A DNA stretch of 6,907 bases from Solobacterium sp. (GTDB lineage: Bacteria > Bacillota_I > Bacilli_A > Erysipelotrichales > Erysipelotrichaceae): positions 1 through 6,907 of the forward strand of contig JAFYGX010000081.1 of the NCBI GenBank assembly GCA_017543025.1, written 5' to 3'. This document shows positions 1-6,208 of this stretch, in pieces; position 1 is the first letter of the stretch, and each line of letters begins with the position of its first letter. The position numbers were made by a program, and so were the translations under genes. The notes under the pieces are model-generated. The model had not been told where the DNA came from. It ran no database searches and saw only the letters and a program-made list of their open reading frames with translations.

Positions 1-2
1 AT

Positions 3-449
3 TCGCAGCATATCTGCAGAGATTGTCAGAAAATGCCGGAGGAAAAACTGCGGGAAATCAAAGTGCTCGATCGGCTCTATTCTCTTCCGTTCCGTCTGAA
101 GAAGGCGGATAAGGAATGGCTTTCGCAGCTGCGGTCGGATGAAAACAGCAGGATTCAGAACGCAGCGGAAACGGAATGGAACATGCGCTATGATCCGACC
201 CGTCTGTTTGAGCTGGACGAATGGCTGAATCAGGGAACGGATGTGCCGATAGGCCATGACGCATGCGCTTATTTTGAGGAGCTGTATCAGAATGCGCCGC
301 CGCCGGAAAATACAGAGCTGAACACCACGGATTCGGAGTTCTCGCTGCCGCAGTATTCCGATTCTGAATTTCCGTATGAGCCGCCGCCGGAAGAACAGGA
401 ACGTACGGAGATATTTACGGTTATGATCGAACCGGATCTTCCGTTCTGA
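3..449 (+). CDS. C-terminal part of an unrecognised protein, 5' end outside window
   Basis: The reading frame is open from the first full codon (position 3) to TGA at 447-449, giving 148 visible residues. The first in-frame ATG is at 33 but has no convincing ribosome binding site, so this is more likely the tail of a longer gene than a complete small one. The visible part starts with a CxxC pair (HICRDCQK, Cys codons at 15-17 and 24-26), which could be half of a metal-binding site. A charged, probably helical stretch follows (about codons 33-200), with several Trp and Leu residues in a DEWLxQ-type segment. The last 55 residues are acidic and rich in Pro, Glu and Ser (PPPE repeated twice), which suggests a disordered tail. 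I see no transmembrane segment. I do not recognise the family and assign no function. An intrinsic terminator lies 31 bases after the stop, so the gene is probably transcribed separately from the kinases. Confidence 0.6.
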   Translation, partial: SQHICRDCQKMPEEKLREIKVLDRLYSLPFRLKKADKEWLSQLRSDENSRIQNAAETEWNMRYDPTRLFELDEWLNQGTDVPIGHDACAYFEELYQNAPPPENTELNTTDSEFSLPQYSDSEFPYEPPPEEQERTEIFTVMIEPDLPF

Positions 450-480
450 ATGCGAAACAGGTTTTCAGAGACAATAACTG

Positions 481-509
481 CACTGTCTGGATATCCGGAC
501 AGTGTTTTT
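481..509 (+). terminator. Rho-independent terminator of the upstream gene
   Basis: CACTGTC at 481-487 pairs with GACAGTG at 498-504. The stem continues inward through a T-G wobble and GG/CC to a 4-base ATAT loop, making about 10 base pairs. It is followed directly by five T (505-509) and a further T-rich stretch. It sits 31 bases after the stop of the upstream gene, as expected for an intrinsic terminator. The arms are AT/GC-mixed rather than GC-rich, so efficiency is uncertain. Confidence 0.75.
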
Positions 510-530
510 GAATTTTCGGCGGAGCTGATG

Positions 531-546
531 CACTGTGTGGACAGTG
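531..546. promoter_or_regulatory. 16-bp palindrome overlapping the -35 box, candidate operator
   Basis: CACTGT (531-536) and ACAGTG (541-546) form a perfect inverted repeat around a GTGG spacer. The right arm contains most of the predicted -35 hexamer (538-543), so a bound regulator would compete with or contact RNA polymerase. The arms match those of the terminator at 481-504, and a 13-base segment starting at 479 recurs at 529 with one mismatch. A regulator site is inference. The repeat could instead be a degenerate copy of the terminator hairpin, since it is followed by ATTTTG. Confidence 0.4.
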
Positions 547-566
547 ATTTTGCGGCAAAGTAAAAT
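538..566 (+). promoter_or_regulatory. SigA-type promoter for the kinase operon
   Basis: The -35 hexamer TGGACA (538-543) matches TTGACA at five of six positions. The -10 hexamer TAAAAT (561-566) matches TATAAT at five of six. The spacer is 17 bases, the optimum. Transcription would start near 572-574, giving a leader of about 165 nt before the ATG at 739. There is no extended -10 TG. This is the best promoter-like pair I found between the upstream terminator and the first kinase gene. A TATGAT at 662-667 lacks a -35 partner. Confidence 0.55.
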
Positions 567-674
567 GTAGGAAACAGCGGTACCGCCGGCATCCTGTGAT
601 GGAAGGACGGATTGTGCTTCTTTCTTCAGGGCGGAGAATACAGCGGGGAAACAGAGTGCCATATGATCTTCACA

Positions 675-707
675 CCGTGTTCTTCGCGTGAACAGATCGG
701 ATTTTTT
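675..707 (+). terminator. Terminator-like hairpin in the kinase leader, possible attenuator
   Basis: CCGTGTTC (675-682) pairs with GAACA (690-694) and, after a 3-base GAT bulge, CGG (698-700), around a 7-base loop. One A and six T (702-707) follow. It lies downstream of the predicted transcription start and ends about 30 bases before the ATG at 739, where a conditional terminator would sit. The bulge weakens it, and I found no clear antiterminator or recognisable riboswitch upstream. It may be a chance structure. Confidence 0.25.
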
Positions 708-725
708 ACAGGCGCCTGCACATTC

Positions 726-732
726 GGGGAGG
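726..732 (+). promoter_or_regulatory. Ribosome binding site fixing the first kinase start
   Basis: GGGGAGG ends six bases before ATG 739. This strong Shine-Dalgarno match favours ATG 739 over the in-frame GTG at 688, which has no such site and would add a hydrophilic 17-residue extension in front of the hydrophobic export segment. Confidence 0.85.
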
Positions 733-738
733 TGTTTC

Positions 739-3700
739 ATGCGGTTCATAACAGACAAGCGAAACAGCAGACTGCGGATTCTCCTGGTGTTCTTTTTCTG
801 TGTTCTGACTGTGGCAGGAAGCCTGCCGGTAATCGTTCGAACAGCGGCAGAACCGGATGTCATACGGGTCGGATATTATGAAAACGAAGTATTCCAGGAA
901 GGGGCCGAACCGGGGGTGATCAAAACCGGCTATGCCTATGAGTATTACCGGAAGATCTCAGAATATACCGGATGGAATTATGAATATGTATACGGCGGCT
1001 TCAGCGAACTCTATGAGATGCTGGAAACCGGTGAGATCGATCTGCTTGCCGGACTTGCCTATCGGCCAGAGCGGGCAGAGGTGATCAGCTATCCGGATGC
1101 GATCATGGGAAAAGAGACCTACTATCTTGTGAAACATGACAGGAATACTGCGATTACGGCAGATCCGCAGTCCATGAACGGAACAAAGATCGGGGTTCTT
1201 AACAGCGCCATGGTCGAAGTTCTGAACCGTTATCTGAAAGAAAATCATGTTTCGGCTGAGGTGATCACGTTTGCGGATCATCCGCAGCTGCTGTCCGCAT
1301 TTGATACAGAGACCATCGATGTGCTTGCGGCCGAAAGCAACGGAACCGCAGTCCGCGAACACGCGCAGGTGATCGGTTCATTCGGGGCGTCGGACTATTA
1401 CCTGTGCGTCAGCCGGAAACGGCCGGATCTGCTCAGACAGCTGAATGAAGCACAGATGTTGCTGGAAGCGGAAGAGCCCCATTATCTCAGCAGCCTCAAT
1501 GCGAAATACTATTCTGTCAGCGTAACCGCCAGAGCTTTTTCTCAGGTGGAGCGGGAATGGATCGAAACCCATCCGCAGCTGAAGATCGGATATCTGGATG
1601 AGTTTCTTCCGTATAGTGATACCGATTCGAAAGGAATGACGACCGGGCTTGTCAAAGATCTGTTTCCAGCCCTGCTGTCATCGCTCGGACTGTCTGATAT
1701 CCGGCTTTCCTATCAGGGATTCCGCAGTTATGACGAACTGATCGAAGCGATCGGAAACGGAGAGATTGATGTGGTATTTCCGGTTGGAGGAGGTCTTTAT
1801 TACTCCGAGGAAAGCGGAATCTATCAGACCAATGCAGTGGTATCAACGCCGGCGGATATCGTCTATAAAGGAGTGTATGACGAAGCAGCGGAACAGAGCT
1901 TTGCGGTCAATGAAAATAACCGTCTGCAGTATTATTTCGTAACGACGTTTTATCCGGATGCGGAGATCGTCTATGTTCCTTCTGCCCTGGCGTGCCTGGA
2001 TGCGGTGGCTGCAGGTACGGCAGGCTGTACGATGGCTGACGGAATGCGGGCGTATTATCTGCTGAAAAACAGCAGGTACCGCAATCTTTCCTTCCGGCAG
2101 ACAAGCGGAAGCGTGGATCGGAGCGCTGGCGTGAAAATCGGTAATGAAGGGCTGCTGAAGCTGCTCAACCGCGGGATCAATGTGCTGGGAAGCGAGTGGG
2201 GGCAGAATATGGCCTACCAGTATACGGATGGCCTGTATACCTACAGTATGCAGGATTTCTTCCGTGACAATCTGACGGAAGCCTCGCTCATTGTACTTGG
2301 TGCGGTTTCCCTGCTGGTATTCTTTCTTGTACGGGATACAAAGCGGACAAAGAAGGAAGCGATGGAGAAGGAAGGCGCACGGCTGGTGCTGGAACAGAAG
2401 AACAGGGAACTGGCCGCCAGTAAGGAAGCACTCTTCAAAGCCCTGGAAAACGCAAAGCGGGCAGATCGGGCGAAAACGGTATTCCTGAACAATATGTCAC
2501 ATGATATCCGGACCCCGATGAATGCGATCGTCGGCTTTACTTCGCTGGCAGAGTCACATATCGGCAATCAGGAACAGGTCAGGGATTATCTGAAGAAGAT
2601 TTCTGTTTCCAGCAGTCATCTGCTTTCTCTGATCAATGATGTGCTGGATATGAGCCGCATTGAAAGCGGAAAGCTGACGATCAATGAAGCGGAAATGAAT
2701 CTGCCGGAAGTGATTCATGAACTTGGGACGATCATTCAGTCCGGCATCAGCGCCAAACAGCTGAGCCTGTTTATCGATGCGCAGGATATCGTTCATGAAA
2801 CGATCATTTCGGATAAACTCCGGATTTCACAGATTCTGCTCAATATCCTGTCCAATGCGATTAAATTTACTCCTGCCGAAGGAACGATCTGGTTCCGTGT
2901 AACAGAACGTCCGCTTGCTTCGGAAGACTGCAATATGTCCGAGTATGAATTCCGGATCAGAGATCACGGAATCGGAATGAGCGAGGAGTTTCAGAAGAAG
3001 ATCTTTGATGAATTCTCACGGGAGCGGTCAAGTACCGTGAGCGGGATTCAGGGAACCGGGCTTGGCATGGCGATAACAAAACGAATCGTGGACCGGATGA
3101 ACGGAACAGTCTCTGTGACTTCCGCCCTCAATGAAGGGAGCGAATTCATTGTGAAGCTGCCGTGCAGAACGGTCAGCGATGACACAGAGAAGGAGCCGGT
3201 TCCCCAGCTGCAGAATCTGCATATTCTGACGGTGGATGACGACCGGGACGCCTGCCGTTCGCTCAGTACGATGCTGGAGAACCTCGGATTAAGACCGGAG
3301 TGGACCTGCAATCCGAAGGAAGCGGCAGAACTGGCGAAGAACGCAATCGAAGCGAACGATCCATTCCGGGCGTTCATTGTTGATCTTGTGATGCCGCTTC
3401 AGAGCGGAATCGAAACGGTGAAAGCCATTCGCACTGCCGCAGGCGGGGATGTTCCGGTTATCATGCTTACCGCATATGACTGGACGGATCAGGAAGAAGA
3501 GGCAAGAAACGCCGGAGTAAGTGTTTTCTGCGCCAAGCCGGTCTTCCCTTCGCAGCTGAAGCAGATGCTTTCAGAACCGTTCCGTAACGGAAAGAGTGCT
3601 GAAACAAAGTCAGAGGATCCGTATGAATTCCGTGATAAAACGATTCTGCTGACGGAAGACAATGAAATGAACCGGATGATCGCAACGGCTATTCTGGAAG

Positions 3701-4038
3701 AACACGGGTTCAGAGTCGAGACTGCGGTGAACGGACAGGAGGCTGTGGATGCGGTCATTTCACATCCGGCCTCTGCTTACGATGCGATTCTGATGGATGT
3801 GCAGATGCCGGTCATGGATGGATATGAAGCCGCAAAACAGATCCGCAGTCTTCCCGATCAGGAGAAGGCGGGGCTTCCAATCATTGCAGTTACAGCGAAT
3901 GTATTTGAAGAAGACAGAAAAAGCGTGAAGGAAGCGGGAATGGACGGGTATCTTGCAAAACCGTATGATATCGACGCAATTCTGCAGACCCTGCATGATA
4001 TATTTGCACAGAGGAAAGGAGACAGTCAGGAACGATGA
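739..4038 (+). CDS. Membrane hybrid sensor histidine kinase: two solute-binding domains, two receivers
   Basis: This 1099-residue protein senses an extracytoplasmic ligand and autophosphorylates. Residues 14-33 are a hydrophobic export or anchor segment after a basic N-terminus. Two SBP_bac_3-like (Venus-flytrap) domains follow at about 40-258 and 281-490. The first keeps the family's GLxxRPERAE-type segment (Arg112); the second lacks it. A transmembrane helix (515-531) leads to a charged helical linker (532-580), then HisKA with phospho-acceptor His588 in MSHDIRTP. The HATPase domain has an N-box (Asn702, Asn706), DHGIG (Asp742) and a GTGLGMA ATP-lid segment near 772-778. Receiver 1 (about 826-945) has Asp833/834, phospho-acceptor Asp882, Thr911 and Lys933. 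Receiver 2 (about 966-1092) has Glu973/Asp974, Asp1020, Thr1052 and Lys1074. The layout resembles EvgS, but with no PAS or HPt domain and an extra receiver. The start is ATG 739, six bases after GGGGAGG. The stop overlaps the next start (ATGA), so the two are likely translationally coupled. The ligand is unknown; family assignment is confident. Confidence 0.95.
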   Translation: MRFITDKRNSRLRILLVFFFCVLTVAGSLPVIVRTAAEPDVIRVGYYENEVFQEGAEPGVIKTGYAYEYYRKISEYTGWNYEYVYGGFSELYEMLETGEIDLLAGLAYRPERAEVISYPDAIMGKETYYLVKHDRNTAITADPQSMNGTKIGVLNSAMVEVLNRYLKENHVSAEVITFADHPQLLSAFDTETIDVLAAESNGTAVREHAQVIGSFGASDYYLCVSRKRPDLLRQLNEAQMLLEAEEPHYLSSLNAKYYSVSVTARAFSQVEREWIETHPQLKIGYLDEFLPYSDTDSKGMTTGLVKDLFPALLSSLGLSDIRLSYQGFRSYDELIEAIGNGEIDVVFPVGGGLYYSEESGIYQTNAVVSTPADIVYKGVYDEAAEQSFAVNENNRLQYYFVTTFYPDAEIVYVPSALACLDAVAAGTAGCTMADGMRAYYLLKNSRYRNLSFRQTSGSVDRSAGVKIGNEGLLKLLNRGINVLGSEWGQNMAYQYTDGLYTYSMQDFFRDNLTEASLIVLGAVSLLVFFLVRDTKRTKKEAMEKEGARLVLEQKNRELAASKEALFKALENAKRADRAKTVFLNNMSHDIRTPMNAIVGFTSLAESHIGNQEQVRDYLKKISVSSSHLLSLINDVLDMSRIESGKLTINEAEMNLPEVIHELGTIIQSGISAKQLSLFIDAQDIVHETIISDKLRISQILLNILSNAIKFTPAEGTIWFRVTERPLASEDCNMSEYEFRIRDHGIGMSEEFQKKIFDEFSRERSSTVSGIQGTGLGMAITKRIVDRMNGTVSVTSALNEGSEFIVKLPCRTVSDDTEKEPVPQLQNLHILTVDDDRDACRSLSTMLENLGLRPEWTCNPKEAAELAKNAIEANDPFRAFIVDLVMPLQSGIETVKAIRTAAGGDVPVIMLTAYDWTDQEEEARNAGVSVFCAKPVFPSQLKQMLSEPFRNGKSAETKSEDPYEFRDKTILLTEDNEMNRMIATAILEEHGFRVETAVNGQEAVDAVISHPASAYDAILMDVQMPVMDGYEAAKQIRSLPDQEKAGLPIIAVTANVFEEDRKSVKEAGMDGYLAKPYDIDAILQTLHDIFAQRKGDSQER
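4015..4032 (+). promoter_or_regulatory. Shine-Dalgarno region and start/stop overlap coupling the two kinases
   Basis: AAAGGAGA (4015-4022) lies 12 bases before ATG 4035, somewhat far. A second AGGAA (4028-4032) lies only two bases before it. Neither is ideally spaced. The ATGA overlap of start (4035-4037) and stop (4036-4038) suggests reinitiation by ribosomes finishing the first gene, which would tie the amounts of the two kinases together. Confidence 0.6.
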
Positions 4039-6104
4039 CAGACAGCGAAAAGACACCCGGTACCCGCGACGAACAGGAGTGGGTCCGGGAACAGCAGGAC
4101 AGTATGATTACCGCGCTTTCTTCTGATTACCGCAGTGTTTATTATGTCAATCTGGATGCCGATCAGGCGGTTTGTTACCTCAATGATAAGACGCTGGCGG
4201 ATATGCCGGCTTCCGGTGAGCGGTTTCCGTATCTGCAGCAGTTTACGGAATTTGGCAATACACATGTTGCGGAAAGCTACCGGGAAGGGTATTTCCGCTT
4301 CATTCAGCCGGAGAATATCCGGAAGGAGCTTCTGCGGCAGCCGGTGATTGCATTCCGCTTTCTGGAATACAGAGAAGGGCAGGAAAAATATACGATGCTG
4401 CGGATGGCAGGCGTACGGCACATGGAAGACAGGCCGGATCATCTCGTTCATGCGATCGGTGTGGGTTTTACGGATATTGATGAGGAAATGCGGAAAAATA
4501 TGGTTCAGCAGCAGGTGCTGAGCGATGCGCTGGCAGCAGCGGAGCAGGCGAACAGGGCGAAAACGGCATTCCTTTCCAATATGAGTCATGAGATCCGGAC
4601 GCCGATGAACGCGATCATCGGACTGAACAGTCTTGCGTTGCGGAACCGGGACATTCCTCAGGAAACCAGAGAGTATCTGGAGAAGATCGGCGAAAGCGCA
4701 CGCCATCTGCTTGGTCTGATCAACGATATTCTGGATATGAGCCGGATTGAATCCGGACGCATCGTATTGCGGCAGGAACCGTTTTCGCTTCGGGCGGTGA
4801 TTGAGCAGATCAATACGATGGTGAGCGCGCAATGCAGTGAGAAGGGACTTAACTATGAGTGCACTCTGATCAGCGGCGTCAGTGACTTTTATATCGGAGA
4901 TGACATGAAGCTGAAACAGGTGCTCATCAATATTCTCTCCAATGCGATCAAATTTACCGATCCGCCCGGCAGTGTGACAATGAGTGTAGAACGCACCGCG
5001 TCGTATGAAGATCGTACGACAATGAAATTCATTGTGAAAGATACGGGAATCGGAATCGATCCGGCTTTTCTGCCGAATATCTTTGATTCATTTACCCAGG
5101 AAGACAGCAGCCGGAACAACCGGTTTGGCAGTACTGGCCTTGGCATGGCGATCACAAAGAATATTGTGACGCTGATGAACGGAACAATCAGCGTGGAATC
5201 GGAAAAGGGAGCCGGTTCGGAATTTACCGTGATCCTTACCCTGAAAAACTGTGACCACCCGCTTACCCATTCGCGGTCGATCAATCTGTCTGATATGAAC
5301 GTACTGATTGTGGATGATGAGAACATCGCTGCCGAGCATGCCAGAATCATTCTCGATGACGCAGGAATCCGGGCAGATTCCTGCTGCAGCGGGGCGGAAG
5401 CGCTGAATCTGCTTGAGATCGCAAATGCCATACACAGACCGTATAATCTGGTTCTGACGGACTGGAAGATGCCGGAAATGGACGGGCTTGCGCTGACAGC
5501 GGAAATCCGCAGGCGCTATGAAAAAGACAGCCTGGCGATCATTCTGACTGCATTCAGCTGGGATGAGATCATGGAAAAGGCACTGCAGATCGGGGTGGAC
5601 AGCTTTCTTGCCAAACCGCTTTTCGCTTCCAGTGTGATCAGCGAGTTTGAACGGATTGCCCGCCGGAATGAGATGAATCTGTTAACGGAGAAAACACGGG
5701 CAGACCTTCAGGGAAGGCGGCTGCTGGTGGCAGAGGATATCCTGATTAATGCGGAGATCCTGCAGGAACTGATCAAAATGAAAGATGCGGATTCCGATCT
5801 TGCGGAAAACGGGAGAATCGCAGTGGAAATGTTCAGAGACAGTCCGGAGGGAACGTATGATGCGATTCTGATGGATGTTCGGATGCCGGAAATGGATGGC
5901 CTTGAGGCAGCGAAAACAATCCGGAGTCTGGATCGGCCGGACGCAAAGACGATTCCGATCATCGCATTGACGGCCAATGCGTTTGATGAAGATGTTCAGC
6001 GCTCCATGCAGTTCGGCATGAATGCGCATCTGTCAAAGCCGACGGAACCGGATCTGCTGTATCAGACGCTGGAAGAACTGATCTGGCAGGCAGAGCATTC
6101 CTGA
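4035..6104 (+). CDS. Cytoplasmic hybrid sensor histidine kinase: PAS-like sensor, two receivers
   Basis: This 689-residue protein shows no signal peptide or transmembrane segment, so it probably senses an intracellular cue or a partner protein. Residues about 27-148 look like a PAS fold: it opens with SSDYRSVYYVNLDAD and ends with GVGFTDIDEE, the usual PAS exit into a helical linker (149-180). HisKA follows with phospho-acceptor His185 in MSHEIRTP. The HATPase domain (about 287-404) has N-box Asn299 and Asn303, DTGIG (Asp336) and a GSTGLGMA lid segment at 365-372. Receiver 1 (about 421-540) has Asp427/428, phospho-acceptor Asp476, Thr505 and Lys527. Receiver 2 (about 561-683) has Glu567/Asp568, Asp614, Thr646 and Lys668. 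All catalytic residues are present. The kinase core and second receiver closely match those of the upstream kinase (for example LINDxLDMSRIESG and YDAILMDVxMPxMDG), indicating duplication. It has no HPt domain and no DNA-binding output. Mixed kinase dimers or cross-phosphorylation with the upstream protein are plausible but inferred. PAS is the least certain domain call. Confidence 0.93.
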   Translation: MTDSEKTPGTRDEQEWVREQQDSMITALSSDYRSVYYVNLDADQAVCYLNDKTLADMPASGERFPYLQQFTEFGNTHVAESYREGYFRFIQPENIRKELLRQPVIAFRFLEYREGQEKYTMLRMAGVRHMEDRPDHLVHAIGVGFTDIDEEMRKNMVQQQVLSDALAAAEQANRAKTAFLSNMSHEIRTPMNAIIGLNSLALRNRDIPQETREYLEKIGESARHLLGLINDILDMSRIESGRIVLRQEPFSLRAVIEQINTMVSAQCSEKGLNYECTLISGVSDFYIGDDMKLKQVLINILSNAIKFTDPPGSVTMSVERTASYEDRTTMKFIVKDTGIGIDPAFLPNIFDSFTQEDSSRNNRFGSTGLGMAITKNIVTLMNGTISVESEKGAGSEFTVILTLKNCDHPLTHSRSINLSDMNVLIVDDENIAAEHARIILDDAGIRADSCCSGAEALNLLEIANAIHRPYNLVLTDWKMPEMDGLALTAEIRRRYEKDSLAIILTAFSWDEIMEKALQIGVDSFLAKPLFASSVISEFERIARRNEMNLLTEKTRADLQGRRLLVAEDILINAEILQELIKMKDADSDLAENGRIAVEMFRDSPEGTYDAILMDVRMPEMDGLEAAKTIRSLDRPDAKTIPIIALTANAFDEDVQRSMQFGMNAHLSKPTEPDLLYQTLEELIWQAEHS

Positions 6105-6208
6105 ACCGGCAGCGATGTGAACTCCAAAGACCGGCGGTATACAGCAGACAAAAGGAAACGTGCAGCGCAGAACGACTATTCTGCAGTCTGAAGAAAGGAA
6201 CAGGAAGT
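6105..6208 (+). other. Intergenic gap before the aldo/keto reductase, no clear terminator
   Basis: This 104-base gap has no T-tract hairpin that would end the kinase transcript. A 6-bp stem (GCAGAA 6167-6172 with TTCTGC 6179-6184) lacks a T run. A weak promoter candidate is TATACA (6138-6143) with ATGTGA (6115-6120) 17 bases upstream, matching the -35 consensus at only three positions. Readthrough from the kinases into the reductase is therefore possible. Confidence 0.35.
6194..6200 (+). promoter_or_regulatory. Ribosome binding site of the aldo/keto reductase
   Basis: AAAGGAA lies eight bases before ATG 6209, a good spacing. A closer AGGAA (6202-6206) is only two bases away and is less likely to be used. 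The site supports ATG 6209, and the protein matches the family from its first residues. Confidence 0.6.

Noticed and set aside
33..449. Complete 138-residue small gene starting at ATG 33
   Set aside because: There is no Shine-Dalgarno sequence before it and the frame is open back to the window edge, so a truncated longer gene is more likely. A short complete gene cannot be fully excluded.
688..738. GTG 688 as the start of the first kinase, adding 17 residues
   Set aside because: It has no good ribosome binding site and lies within the leader hairpin. ATG 739 has GGGGAGG six bases upstream and puts a basic N-terminus directly before the hydrophobic export segment.
573..738. Known riboswitch class in the kinase leader
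   Set aside because: I could not match conserved core motifs of any riboswitch I know. Only a weak hairpin and a short palindrome are visible.
612..881. Small + strand frame starting with TTG and overlapping the first kinase
   Set aside because: It overlaps the real gene by more than 140 bases in another frame, starts with TTG and has no recognisable protein features.
2470..4700. Long DNA repeats between the two kinases as a recent duplication or recombination hotspot
   Set aside because: The similarity lies mainly in conserved protein motifs, and the DNA differs at many codon positions. I found no long identical stretch, so the duplication appears old.
4026..4832. 268-codon open frame on the - strand opposite the second kinase
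   Set aside because: The + strand in this region encodes well-conserved HisKA motifs. The antisense translation is rich in Arg, His and Pro with no recognisable domain, as expected from a shadow frame.
6167..6184. Hairpin GCAGAA/TTCTGC as a terminator of the kinase operon
   Set aside because: The stem is only six base pairs and is followed by a purine-rich ribosome binding region rather than a T run.
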